Origin: JAFMJV01 sp963800275
GTDB lineage: Bacteria > Chloroflexota > Limnocylindria > Limnocylindrales > CSP1-4
Assembly (NCBI GenBank): GCA_963800275.1
Contig: CAWDAI010000008.1
Span: forward strand, 62,001 to 126,000
Direction: 5' to 3'
Length of the DNA stretch: 64,000 nucleotides
Every line of letters starts with the position of its first letter. The first letter of the stretch is position 1. Made by a program: the position numbers and the translations under genes. The notes under the pieces were generated by a model that did not search any database, was not told the origin of the DNA, and worked only from the letters and a program-made list of their open reading frames with translations. Shown piece by piece: positions 17,164 to 25,565 of the stretch.

Positions 17164-17520
17164 GAGGAACCCCCTTCTTCGTGTGCCGCGCGCATGCCAC
17201 TGACGTCGGTGCGGCGATGGCGCGCGGTGCGGGGCTCCGCGCGATGCACCGCGCATCGCCCCGCTGTTGTGCGGCGTCGTCTCATTCGCGACGCCCTACT
17301 CAATCTGTGCGTCCCCGCCCGCCCGCAGGTTCCGTCTCTGATGGCAGGCCTCTTCGGCTCTGGCCGCGGCCGCACGCTCGACTGGAGGCGCCACCCGGCC
17401 AACAGCACGCCGCAACTGGGCGCAACGGCACTGTCTGGGCCAGCTCGATCCGTGAATCCTGAACGTGGCCGCGTCGGCGCGGTAGCCGCGGACGCCCAAG
17501 CAGTTCACAGGAGAGTGATC
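17164..17520. other. Divergent intergenic region, 357 bp, with large stem-loop
   Basis: No gene is seen. A stem-loop at 17214-17259 pairs GCGAT with ATCGC and GCGCGGTGC with GCACCGCGC around a 15-base loop, with a 3-base bulge on one side. The region must hold promoters for the NTF2-like gene (minus) and the CoA-binding gene (plus). No other motif is recognised. Confidence 0.5.
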
Positions 17521-17997
17521 ATGCCCAGCATGGACCAGGCCATCGACGAGTTCCTGTCCCAGAAGCGCATCGCTGTCGCTGGTGTCTCGCGGACGGCCGG
17601 TGGCAAACACGCCAGCAACGGCATCTACTCCCGCTTCAAGGAGCGGGGCTATGAGGTCTTCCCGGTCAATCCCAACGCCGACACGGTCTTGGGCGATACC
17701 TGCTACCACAGCGTCAAGGACATCCCCGGCGGCGTGGATGCGGTGGTCATCGCGACCAACCCCAAGGCCTCGCTGTCGGTGGCGCAGGACTGCAAGGAGG
17801 CCGGGGTCGACAAGGTCTGGTTCCACAAGAACTTCGGCGCCGGCAGCTATTCGCAGGAGGCGTATGACTTCTGCCAGGCCAACGACATCACGGCCCTCGT
17901 GAGCTGCCCGCTCTGGTACGGCCAAACACAGGACGGCTTCCACAAGTACTTCGGGGCGGCCTGTCGGCTCCTGCGCCAGGTCCCGAGCGAGCTCTAG
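17521..17997 (+). CDS. CoA-binding domain protein (YccU-like)
   Basis: A 158-residue single-domain protein of the CoA_binding_2 type. The Rossmann opening is RIAVAGVSRTAGGKHASN, with NGIYSRFKERGYEVFPVNPN next and VDAVVIATNPKASLSVAQDC in the middle; KVWFHKNFGAGSYSQEA replaces the usual W-Q-G segment. The ATG at 17521 has AGGAGA 6 bases upstream. Related proteins resemble the succinyl-CoA synthetase nucleotide domain but act alone, with unclear function. It is 70 bp upstream of the ADP-ribosylglycohydrolase fusion on the same strand and may be cotranscribed. Confidence 0.85.
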   Translation: MPSMDQAIDEFLSQKRIAVAGVSRTAGGKHASNGIYSRFKERGYEVFPVNPNADTVLGDTCYHSVKDIPGGVDAVVIATNPKASLSVAQDCKEAGVDKVWFHKNFGAGSYSQEAYDFCQANDITALVSCPLWYGQTQDGFHKYFGAACRLLRQVPSEL

Positions 17998-18067
17998 TGG
18001 CCGGGACCAGCCGGTCCCGTGACGAACGGTGAGCGGCCGAGGGCGCCCGTCGGATCGCTCGATCTTC

Positions 18068-19648
18068 ATGGCCCGCATGCGCCGGACGCCCTGGCGTCGA
18101 GCGCTGCGCCAGGCCTGGCGTGAACGGGGGCGGGGGGATCGCCTGCTGCTGCCCGAGCGCCTCGAGGGCGCGGTCTACGGACACCTCTGCGGCGACGCGT
18201 TGGGGGTGCCCTACGAGTTCCAGCCGGCCACGGCCATCGGCGAGGTGACCTGGCGCGGTCACGGGACCCACGACCAACCGGCGGGTACGTGGAGCGACGA
18301 CGGGGCACTCATGCTGGCGCTGCTCGACTCGCTCCTGCAGGCCGGCTTCGACACCGCCGATCAGGCGCGCCGGGCACTGGCCTGGCGCGACGAGGGGCGA
18401 TATGCCGTCGGGGGTGTCGCCTTCGACGTGGGCAACGCCACTACCCGGGCGCTGCACGCGTTGCGCTCCGGCGTCCCGCCCGAGTCGGCCGGCGACACCG
18501 AGGCCACGGGCAACGGCTCGCTCATGCGCATCCTGCCCCTGCCTCTGATGCTGCGCGAGGTGGACGACGACGAGCTCATCGAGTCGGCAGCGCGTGCCTC
18601 ACGGGTCACGCACGGCAGCGCCGAGGCCCAGCTCGCGTGTGCCCTGTACGTGTTGCTGGTGCGGGGCCTGCTGGACGGGGAGAACGACCGCGGAGCGGTC
18701 ATGTCACGGGCGCGCCGCGTGCTGCGCGCCCACCTGGAGCGTGGCGGCCTGCCCGGGTCGAAGGAGGCCGCGGACCCGCTGCTCGCGGTGGCCGCGCTGG
18801 ACGGTTTCGAGGCCTCGAGCGGTCGCGCCGGCCGGGGACGCGTGGTCGACAGCTTCTGGTCGGCGTGGGACGCGTTCGCCTCGGCCGACGACTACCCGGC
18901 CGCCGTAATCGCGGCCGTGCGCTACGGCAACGACACCGACACCACGGCCGCCATCGCCGGTGGCCTCGCCGGCGTTCACTTCGGCATCGCCGGGATCCCG
19001 CTCGAGTGGCACCGTGGCCTGCGCGATCGGCCCCTCGCCCAGCGACTGATCGATCGGCTCGTGGAGACGGACGACTCCGAGTGGGACGGTCGCCACTGGA
19101 GCACCTCGAGCACGAACCCGCTGCGGGTCGATCTGCTCGAGCTCGCCGGCAGCGACATGGCCGCCGGCGGCGGTCGCTTGGGCATGACCTTCCTGCCGGG
19201 CAAGCGCTACCTGGCCTACTACAACGGACCACAGTGGCGGGACCTCGATAGCGACCTGGCGTCGCTCATCGATCAGGGGGTGGACACGCTCCTGCTGCTG
19301 GTCGAGGACAAGGAGCTCCAGCGCTGCCGGGTGACCCACATCGAGGACGCTGCGGTCGCACACGGCCTGGAGCTGCTACGCCATCCGGTCCCCGACCCGC
19401 AGGTCCCCCGATCGGACGTGGCCTATCGCCGGGACGTGGCCGCGGTGGCCCGGCGCGTGCGCTCGGGCGGCACCGTCGCGATCGCCTGCCGTGGCGGGCT
19501 CGATCGTGCGGGCATGACCGCTGCCTGCCTGCTGCGCGAAGCGGGCCTGGACGCGGACACGGCCATCGATCGCGTCCACGCTGCACGTCGCCACACCCTG
19601 ACCATGCCCGACCAGCTGCGCTACGTGCGGGCCTGGCCGCACGCCTGA
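18068..19648 (+). CDS. ADP-ribosylglycohydrolase fused to C-x5-R phosphatase-like domain
   Basis: A 526-residue two-domain protein. The first 330 residues are an ADP-ribosylglycohydrolase: GAVYGHLCGDALGVPYEF, the magnesium-site GTWSDDGALML and YGNDTDTTAAIAGGLAGVHF. Such enzymes remove ADP-ribose from proteins or nucleic acids. The last 150 residues form a separate domain beginning about RLGMTFLPGKRYL, with a beta strand LLLLVEDKELQRC and a loop IACRGGLDRAGMTAACLLRE. C474 and R480 form a C-x5-R signature of cysteine-dependent (dual-specificity-like) phosphatases, though the usual His before the Cys is Ala. Start ATG 18068 is preferred over an upstream GTG. No matching ADP-ribosyltransferase lies nearby. 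Confidence 0.85.
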   Translation: MARMRRTPWRRALRQAWRERGRGDRLLLPERLEGAVYGHLCGDALGVPYEFQPATAIGEVTWRGHGTHDQPAGTWSDDGALMLALLDSLLQAGFDTADQARRALAWRDEGRYAVGGVAFDVGNATTRALHALRSGVPPESAGDTEATGNGSLMRILPLPLMLREVDDDELIESAARASRVTHGSAEAQLACALYVLLVRGLLDGENDRGAVMSRARRVLRAHLERGGLPGSKEAADPLLAVAALDGFEASSGRAGRGRVVDSFWSAWDAFASADDYPAAVIAAVRYGNDTDTTAAIAGGLAGVHFGIAGIPLEWHRGLRDRPLAQRLIDRLVETDDSEWDGRHWSTSSTNPLRVDLLELAGSDMAAGGGRLGMTFLPGKRYLAYYNGPQWRDLDSDLASLIDQGVDTLLLLVEDKELQRCRVTHIEDAAVAHGLELLRHPVPDPQVPRSDVAYRRDVAAVARRVRSGGTVAIACRGGLDRAGMTAACLLREAGLDADTAIDRVHAARRHTLTMPDQLRYVRAWPHA

Positions 19649-19803
19649 AGGCATCCCCGCACGCTCGGTCATTCCGCGCGGCGCTGCCCCATCTCCACGA
19701 AACCTCCACATCGGGTCCATCGGGACTGCGCACGCGCCTCTCATCGTCAGGGCATCGAACCCATGACGTGCGCCGAGAGCGCACCCCACAGGAGACATGC
19801 ACG

Positions 19804-20664
19804 ATGCGAACCCGATCCCCCAAGTCCATCCTGGCCCTCTCCGGCGCACTCGCCCTCTCGGCCATGGTGGCCGTGCCCGTCGCGACCATGGCCCGCGGCT
19901 TCGGACCCGGCGCCGGGAGCTGCGACGGCGACTGCACCAACGATGGCGTCCAGGTGCAGCGTGCCCGCGCCCAGGACGAGAGCCGCGCGACAGCCGGGCA
20001 GCAGATCCGCGCTCGCGACGGATCGGCCGCCGGTGTCGCGGCTGACGACAGCGCCACGGCGGGCCTCGGCCGCGGTCCAGCCGCCGGCAGCGCGGGCAAG
20101 GGCGTCCGTGCCAATGGCTACGGCAGCGGCAACGGCGCCGGCTACGGGATCGGCAGCAACGGCGCCGGCAACGGACCCAACCTCGACGGCGATCGTGGCC
20201 CCGGGACCTGCGGCGAGTGCACCGCCGAGATGGGCACGCTGACCGAAGCGCAGGTGGCCGATCTCGTCTTCATGGCCAACGAGGAGAAGATGGCGCACGA
20301 CGTCTACGCCGCCCTCGCTGATCTGCACGACGTGCGCCTCTTCAGCAACATCGCCGCCTCCGAGGCCCGCCACTTCGAAGCGGTCAACACCGTCCTCGAG
20401 CGCTACGATCAGGAGACCTTCGCGCTTGACGATGACTTCACCGACCCGGTCCTCGAGTCCCTCTACACCGAACTGCTGGGGCAGGCCGGTGACGACCAGG
20501 CGGCTGCCATGGCGGTGGGCCTGACCATCGAGAGCACCGACATCGCAGACCTCAAGTCGCGCATGGCCGAGCTCGAGACGACCGCCCCCGATGCCCACCA
20601 GCTGTACACCCATCTGCTGGCCGGAAGCGAGAACCATCTCCAGGCCTTCGAGCGCTGGAGCTGA
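19804..20664 (+). CDS. DUF2202 ferritin-like protein, secreted
   Basis: A 286-residue exported protein. ATG 19804 opens a signal peptide (KSILALSGALALSAMVAVPV). A long low-complexity stretch rich in Gly, Asn, Arg and Ala (about 35-135) with Cys pairs at both ends (CDGDC and CGEC) follows. The C-terminal 145 residues are DUF2202: FMANEEKMAHDVY (E160/E161, H165), ASEARHFEAVNTVLERY, GLTIESTDIADLKSRM and GSENHLQAF. The repeated E-x2-H helices indicate a four-helix ferritin-like bundle that could bind two metals. It lies 89 bp upstream of a two-component system beside the iron-uptake genes, so an extracellular iron or copper role is possible. Confidence 0.87.
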   Translation: MRTRSPKSILALSGALALSAMVAVPVATMARGFGPGAGSCDGDCTNDGVQVQRARAQDESRATAGQQIRARDGSAAGVAADDSATAGLGRGPAAGSAGKGVRANGYGSGNGAGYGIGSNGAGNGPNLDGDRGPGTCGECTAEMGTLTEAQVADLVFMANEEKMAHDVYAALADLHDVRLFSNIAASEARHFEAVNTVLERYDQETFALDDDFTDPVLESLYTELLGQAGDDQAAAMAVGLTIESTDIADLKSRMAELETTAPDAHQLYTHLLAGSENHLQAFERWS

Positions 20665-20707
20665 TCACGGGACAGCGCAGCTGACCGCTGCGCTCTCGCG
20701 CGCTGGC

Positions 20708-20732
20708 GACCGGGGAGGGGGAGTCCCCGGTC
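20708..20732. terminator. Hairpin between DUF2202 and response-regulator genes
   Basis: A perfect 9-bp stem GACCGGGGA / TCCCCGGTC has a 7-base loop. A second smaller stem, GCGCAG / CTGCGC, lies just before it. They would separate the DUF2202 transcript from the two-component operon. No T-run is seen. Confidence 0.5.
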
Positions 20733-20753
20733 GTCGGCGTACCATCGCCTCCC

Positions 20754-21437
20754 ATGCCACTGATCCTCGTCGTCGATGACGAGCCCCACATCACCGAGGT
20801 CGTCAGCGCCTACCTCGAGCGCGAGGGCTACCAGGTGGAGACGGCTGCCGACGGTGACACTGCCCTCGAGCTGGCCCGCGACGCACGCCCCGACCTGCTG
20901 GTCCTGGACGTGATGCTGCCGGGCCGTTCCGGCTTCGACGTGCTGCGCGAGCTGCGTGCCGAAGGCGTCGAAGCGGCGGTGATCATGCTCACCGCCCGGG
21001 ACGAGCTCATCGACCGCGTGGCCGGCCTGGAGATGGGCGCGGACGACTACATGGCCAAGCCCTTCGAGCCGCGCGAGCTGGTGGCGCGTATCGGAGCCGT
21101 CCTGCGGCGCCGCACCGTGGCCACGGCGCCGTCGGCGAGCCGTCGCTTCCTCGACCTGCGCATCGACGTCGATGCCCGTGAGGTGACCCGCGGTGACGAG
21201 CCCATCGTGCTGACCCGGGTCGAGTTCGACCTGCTGGCGACGCTCGGCGAGCGGCCCGGCATGGTCCTTGGCCGTGGTCAGCTGGGCGAGCGCATCTACG
21301 GCGAGGCCTTCGAGGCCGACGATCGCACCGTGGACAGCCACGTCAAGAACCTGCGTCGCAAGCTCGGCCGCCCGCCTGGCGGCGGCGACTACATCGAGAC
21401 CGTGCGCGGCGTCGGCTACCGGGCCGCCCGTCGATGA
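20754..21437 (+). CDS. OmpR-family response regulator
   Basis: A 227-residue two-component regulator. The receiver domain has VVDDEPH, phospho-acceptor D52 in LLVLDVMLPGRSG, the switch Thr in MLTARDE and the Lys in DDYMAKPFEP. The C-terminal winged helix includes EVTRGDEPIVLTRVEFDLLA and DRTVDSHVKNLRRKLG, which contact DNA. The last codons overlap the histidine-kinase start by 4 bp (ATGA). The pair sits between an exported ferritin-like protein and the Feo operon, suggesting but not proving control of iron or redox genes. Confidence 0.95.
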   Translation: MPLILVVDDEPHITEVVSAYLEREGYQVETAADGDTALELARDARPDLLVLDVMLPGRSGFDVLRELRAEGVEAAVIMLTARDELIDRVAGLEMGADDYMAKPFEPRELVARIGAVLRRRTVATAPSASRRFLDLRIDVDAREVTRGDEPIVLTRVEFDLLATLGERPGMVLGRGQLGERIYGEAFEADDRTVDSHVKNLRRKLGRPPGGGDYIETVRGVGYRAARR

Positions 21438-22549
21438 GCCTGCGCCTGCGACTGGCCCTCATCTTCGCGCTGGTCGCCATCATCACGACGGGCATCATCG
21501 CGCTGGCCACCCCGGCCATCGTGGAGCACGGGTTCGCGCAGCTGACCGGCGAGACCGCGGCCCGCGGCTCGGGGGCCGGCCTCGGTCCCGGCCCGCGGGA
21601 AGGCCGGGGTCCGGGCAGGGCCCAGGGCGACACGATCACCGCCATCGTGGTGCTGGGCTTCGCCGCCGCCGCGGGTGCCTCGGCCCTCGGGCTGCTCGTG
21701 GCCGGGTGGCTGGTGGCGCCGTTGGGCCGCTTGCGCGATGCCGCCGCCGACGTTGCCGCCGGCGACCTGGAGCGTCGTTCCGACGTGGCTGACCGTCGCG
21801 ACGAGATCGGCGACCTGGGCCGCTCGTTCGACAGCATGGCCGCGTCACTCGAACGCTCCGATGCCGCCCGCCGCCGCCTCCTGCAGGACGTGGCCCACGA
21901 GCTCAAGACACCGCTGACGGTCATCGACGCCACGACCACGGCCATCCTCGATGGCGTCTACGACCACGACGACCGCCACCTCGAGACCATTCGTGCGCAG
22001 TCGGGGCTGCTGTCGCGGATCGTCGACGACCTCCGAACCGTGAGCCTGGCCGAGGCCGGCCGACTGCCCCTGGAGCCGACCGCCCTTGATGCGGTCGGGA
22101 TCGTGCGCGACGTGGTGCAGGGGTTCAGGCCGGCAGCCGAGCTCGCCGGCGTCACCCTGGAGGCCGTGGTTCCGGAGACGCCGCTGCGGGTGCGGGCCGA
22201 TCGCCAGCGCCTGGGCCAGGTGCTGGGCGCCCTCGTCGACAACGCGCTGCGTCATACCCCGCGTGGCGGTCACGTGGCGGTGGAGGGCCACCGGGACACC
22301 CGCGGCGTGGAGCTGGCCGTGAGCGACGATGGGCCTGGCATCCGGGACGACGACCTGCCCTACGTCTTCGAACGCTTCTACCGCGCCGACCCGTCACGGC
22401 AGCGGGCATCGGGCACGTCCGGCCTGGGGCTCTCCATCGTGCGCGCGCTGGTCACGACCCAGGGCGGGTCCGTCGAGGTCGTCAACCTGGAGCCACATGG
22501 CGCCCGCTTCTCTGTCCTCCTCCCGGAGGCTCCGGGTCCATATACCTGA
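21434..22549 (+). CDS. Sensor histidine kinase (HAMP, HisKA, HATPase)
   Basis: A 371-residue membrane sensor. Helix 1 is LRLRLALIFALVAIITTGII; a very short extracellular loop rich in Gly, Pro and Arg follows; helix 2 is AIVVLGFAAAAGASALGLLV. The HAMP linker ends about residue 130. Phospho-acceptor H155 lies in DVAHELKTPLTVID. The ATPase part has DNALRHTPRGG (N box), SDDGPGIRDDDLPYVFERFY (G1/F box) and GTSGLGLSIVRALV (G2). The extracellular region is only about 45 residues, so the signal is likely sensed in the membrane or is a metal bound by the loop. Confidence 0.94.
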   Translation: MSLRLRLALIFALVAIITTGIIALATPAIVEHGFAQLTGETAARGSGAGLGPGPREGRGPGRAQGDTITAIVVLGFAAAAGASALGLLVAGWLVAPLGRLRDAAADVAAGDLERRSDVADRRDEIGDLGRSFDSMAASLERSDAARRRLLQDVAHELKTPLTVIDATTTAILDGVYDHDDRHLETIRAQSGLLSRIVDDLRTVSLAEAGRLPLEPTALDAVGIVRDVVQGFRPAAELAGVTLEAVVPETPLRVRADRQRLGQVLGALVDNALRHTPRGGHVAVEGHRDTRGVELAVSDDGPGIRDDDLPYVFERFYRADPSRQRASGTSGLGLSIVRALVTTQGGSVEVVNLEPHGARFSVLLPEAPGPYT

Positions 22550-22674
22550 GGCCATTCGTCAGGCGCACCTGAGCCTTCACGGCAAGGAAGGCGTAGTTCG
22601 GGCCACAAGGCCTGCCCGGGCCCGGCCGACCAGACCTGTCGAGCCGGCGTGTCGTCGGCTCTACTGGACCCAGC

Positions 22675-23052
22675 ATGAACACCGACTCCCCGAACCAGGA
22701 TTGTCCGCACCGCTCGTGTCGCTGGTTGTCGCGCATGGTGGCCATGGGACGGCCCGTACCCAGGCGCTGCCGCAAGTATTGCCCTGCGGCAGCGTCCATC
22801 GTGCGCCTCGACGAGCTGGGCCGGGGGCAGAGCGGACGCATCGTGCGGGTCGATGGCCGCGCAGCCGTGCGCCATCGCCTGCTCGAGCTCGGTGTCGTGC
22901 GGGGGGAGATCATCACCTTCGAACGGGCTGCCCCGCTGGGCGACCCGCTCGCGTTCGTGGTCAAGGGCTACCACCTCTCCCTCCGCAAGCGTGAAGCCGC
23001 CACCATCATCGTGGAAGCGCTGGAGGCACCGATCGCGTCGGCCGCTGCATGA
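22675..23052 (+). CDS. feoA: FeoA domain protein with Cys-rich N-terminal extension
   Basis: A 125-residue protein. The C-terminal 80 residues form the SH3-like FeoA domain (IVRLDELGRGQSGRIVRVDG, RHRLLELGVVRGEIITFE, GDPLAFVVKGYHLSLRKREA), which acts with FeoB in ferrous-iron uptake. The first 42 residues are extra and carry C10, C15, C32 and C36, spaced like a metal or Fe-S site. An alternative GTG start at 22801 would remove them; neither start has a strong ribosome site. It overlaps the FeoB G-domain gene by 4 bp (ATGA). Confidence 0.9.
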   Translation: MNTDSPNQDCPHRSCRWLSRMVAMGRPVPRRCRKYCPAAASIVRLDELGRGQSGRIVRVDGRAAVRHRLLELGVVRGEIITFERAAPLGDPLAFVVKGYHLSLRKREAATIIVEALEAPIASAAA

Positions 23053-23579
23053 ACCGCGTCCTGACCCTCGCGCTGGCGGGCAATCCCAACGCCGGCAAGA
23101 CCTCCATCTTCAACGCGCTGACCGGCTCCACCCAGCACGTCGGCAACTGGCCCGGGAAGACCGTGGCCAGGATGGATGGGTCCTTCGTCCGCGCCGGGGT
23201 GGAGGGGAGGGTGGTCGACCTCCCTGGCACGTACAGCCTGAGTGCCTTCTCGCCGGAGGAGGTCATCGCCCGCGACTACCTGCTGTCGCGCGAGTCCGAC
23301 GTGGTGGTCAACGTGGTGGACGCGACCAACCTCGAGCGCAACCTCTACCTCACCGCCCAGCTCCTGGAGCTGGGTGTGCCCTTGCTGCTGGCCCTCAACG
23401 TGATGGACAGCGCTCGCGCCCAGGGCATCCGCATCGACCGTGAGCGGCTCGGAGCCCTGCTCGGTGGTGTGCCCGTGGTGGAGACGGTGGGGCATCGTGG
23501 CCGCGGCCTCGATGTCCTCGTCGAGGCAGCGGCGGGCCTGGTCAGCCGGGCCTCAGCTCCCTTGCGCCTGGTGGCCTGA
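23049..23579 (+). CDS. feoB: FeoB, N-terminal G-protein part (split)
   Basis: A 176-residue free-standing G domain of ferrous-iron transporter FeoB. All nucleotide motifs are present: G1 GNPNAGKTS (11-19), the G2 Thr in GNWPGKTVARMDG, G3 DLPG (57-60), G4 NVMD (117-120). In most bacteria this domain is fused to the membrane part in a protein of about 700 residues. Here a stop (TGA 23577-23579) ends it after VSRASAPLRLVA, and one base later the ATG of the membrane part begins in a +1 frame. It overlaps feoA by 4 bp. Confidence 0.93.
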   Translation: MNRVLTLALAGNPNAGKTSIFNALTGSTQHVGNWPGKTVARMDGSFVRAGVEGRVVDLPGTYSLSAFSPEEVIARDYLLSRESDVVVNVVDATNLERNLYLTAQLLELGVPLLLALNVMDSARAQGIRIDRERLGALLGGVPVVETVGHRGRGLDVLVEAAAGLVSRASAPLRLVA

Positions 23580-23580
23580 C

Positions 23581-25287
23581 ATGCGCGCGGATGCCGGGGC
23601 GCTCTCCCTGCCGGGCTTCCGGATCGACTATGGCCTCGACGTGGAACCCGCGGTCGACCAGCTGACCGAGCTCATCGCGCGCACCCCGGCCCTGGCCGAC
23701 CTGCCGGCGCGATGGCTGGCGGTCAAGCTGCTCGAAGGCGAACCTGACATCCTGGAGCGAGTGTCGAGCGAGGCCGGAACCGACGCCGTGCTGGCACTGG
23801 CCGCCGCCGGTCGCGCGTCTATCGAAGCCGCCCGCGGCGACAGCGCCGACATCGCCATCGCTGACGCCCGCTACGGCTTCGTGCACGGGGTCGCGAGCGA
23901 GGTCGTCGATCGCTCGGGTGCGGCGCGCTACACGACCACCGACCGCATCGACCGCCTGCTCACCAACCGGTGGCTGGGCCTGCCCGTCTTCCTCGTCGTG
24001 ATGTACGTGGTCTTCCAGCTGGTCGTGAACGTCTCGGCCTACTTCCTCGACTGGGTCGACGCCGTCATCTCCGGTCCCTTCACGCGCTGGGTCACGAGCC
24101 TGCTGACCCTGGTCTCGGCACCCGACTGGTTCATCTCGCTGGTGGTAGACGGGGTCATCGCCGGTGTCGGCGCGGTGCTCGTGTTCGTGCCTGGCCTGAT
24201 CGTGCTGTACCTGTTCCTGACGCTGCTGGAGGACAGCGGCTACATGGCCCGGGTGGCCTTCGTGATGGACCGGGTGATGCGCTTCACGGGCCTCCACGGC
24301 AAGTCCTTCATGCCCATGATCCTGGGCTTCGGCTGTGCCGTCCCGGCCATCTACTCCACGCGCACCCTGGAGAGCCGCAACCAACGGATCCTGACCAGCC
24401 TGGTGCTGCCGCTCATGAGCTGCTCGGCACGGCTGCCGGTGTACGTCGTCTTCGGCCTGGCCTTCTTCGGTGCGGCTGCCGGGAACATGATCACCGCGCT
24501 CTACGTCTTCGGGGTCGTGCTCGCGGCCCTGGTGGCCACCGTCATGAGTCGGACCATCCTGCGTGAGCGTGAGGACTCGGTCTTCGCCCTCGAGCTGCCG
24601 CCCTATCGCGTGCCCATGATGAGCTCGCTCCTGCGTCACACCTGGCAGAAGACGCGCGAGTTCGTGGTCAAGGCCGGCACCGTCATCTTCACCGTGGTCG
24701 TCATCCTCTGGTTCGCCATGAGCCTGCCCTGGGGCGTCCCCGACCAACGCGACAGCTACTTCGGGCAAGCCAGCGCGGCGGTGGCGCCGGTCTTCGCGCC
24801 GGCCGGGTTCGGGACGTGGCAGGCGACCGGCGCGCTCGCCACCGGCTTCATCGCCAAGGAGGTCGTGGTCTCCACCATGGGCCAGATCTATGTCGGCGGC
24901 GAGGATGGGATCGATATCGCCGACACGACGGTCCCCACCTTCGGCGAGGACCTGCGCGCGATCGGCGCCGGCCTGGTCGGTGCGGTCGAGGGCGCGGTCC
25001 GGACCACGCTCAGCCTCGTCCCGGGCGTGGACCTCGAACCGCCGGCGACCGCTGATGCCGAGGAGACCCAGCTGAGCGTGGCGCTGCAGGCGGTGTTCAC
25101 GCCTCTGGCAGCGGTCGCCTTCGTGGTCTTCGTACTCATCTACACGCCCTGCGTGGCCACGCTCGCCGCCCTGCGCGACGAGTTCGGCTGGCGCTGGGCG
25201 GCACTCTCGGCCACCTACCAGTTCGCCATCGCCTGGCTACTGGCGGTGCTTATCTTCCAGGTCGGCACGTTCCTGGGCTACGGCTGA
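23581..25287 (+). CDS. feoB: FeoB, C-terminal membrane permease part (split)
   Basis: A 568-residue membrane protein carrying the FeoB helical spacer (GFRIDYGLDVEPAVDQLTEL) and the two Gate domains. Family signatures include GFGCAVPAIYSTRTLESRNQ, LMSCSARLPVYVVFGLAFF with the key Cys, KAGTVIFTVVVILWF and ATGFIAKEVVVSTMGQIYVG. ATG 23581 is one base after the stop of the G-domain gene, in another frame. Both parts together equal a standard FeoB. Two reading frames with back-to-back stop/start suggest genuine gene fission or a single frameshift. Its stop overlaps the feoC start (TGATG). Confidence 0.93.
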   Translation: MRADAGALSLPGFRIDYGLDVEPAVDQLTELIARTPALADLPARWLAVKLLEGEPDILERVSSEAGTDAVLALAAAGRASIEAARGDSADIAIADARYGFVHGVASEVVDRSGAARYTTTDRIDRLLTNRWLGLPVFLVVMYVVFQLVVNVSAYFLDWVDAVISGPFTRWVTSLLTLVSAPDWFISLVVDGVIAGVGAVLVFVPGLIVLYLFLTLLEDSGYMARVAFVMDRVMRFTGLHGKSFMPMILGFGCAVPAIYSTRTLESRNQRILTSLVLPLMSCSARLPVYVVFGLAFFGAAAGNMITALYVFGVVLAALVATVMSRTILREREDSVFALELPPYRVPMMSSLLRHTWQKTREFVVKAGTVIFTVVVILWFAMSLPWGVPDQRDSYFGQASAAVAPVFAPAGFGTWQATGALATGFIAKEVVVSTMGQIYVGGEDGIDIADTTVPTFGEDLRAIGAGLVGAVEGAVRTTLSLVPGVDLEPPATADAEETQLSVALQAVFTPLAAVAFVVFVLIYTPCVATLAALRDEFGWRWAALSATYQFAIAWLLAVLIFQVGTFLGYG

Positions 25288-25565
25288 TGCTCAGCGACAT
25301 CCTGCAGGCGATCCGCGTGGCCGGCCGGCCACTCTGTCTCGACGACCTCTCGCGCGACCTGGGGGTGGAGCCCTCGGCCCTCGAGGGCATGCTCGACACG
25401 CTCATCGCCCGTGGCCGCCTGCGCGCGTTCGACTTCAGCGACGACGGCTGCATGTCATGCCCTGTCCGCGGTGGCTGTTTCATCATGAACGACGGCGTCG
25501 CCCGGACCTACGGGCTGGTGCCGGATCCGCCAGCCGCGAGCCCGGCAGGACCCTCATCGGGCTGA
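25287..25565 (+). CDS. feoC: FeoC-like winged-helix protein
   Basis: A 92-residue protein with an N-terminal winged helix (LSDILQAIRVAGRPLCLDDL, VEPSALEGMLDTLIARGRLR) and the cysteine cluster C55-M-S-C58-PVRGG-C64. This matches FeoC, which in enterobacteria binds FeoB, carries an Fe-S cluster and affects FeoB stability or acts as a regulator. It starts at the last base of the FeoB stop codon, so it is translationally coupled. A Pro/Ala-rich tail ends it. About 150 bp with no recognised feature separates it from cydA. Confidence 0.85.
   Translation: MLSDILQAIRVAGRPLCLDDLSRDLGVEPSALEGMLDTLIARGRLRAFDFSDDGCMSCPVRGGCFIMNDGVARTYGLVPDPPAASPAGPSSG

Noticed and set aside
22559..22572. TCAGG-CGCA-CCTGA dyad upstream of feoA as an IdeR/DtxR box
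   Set aside because: The arms resemble an iron-box half-site but the spacer is 4 bp instead of about 9, and the dyad lies 100 bp from feoA; too weak to list.
23542..24768. 408-codon minus-strand frame rich in His and Asp opposite feoB
   Set aside because: The apparent metal-binding His runs are antisense of hydrophobic codons of the FeoB membrane domain.
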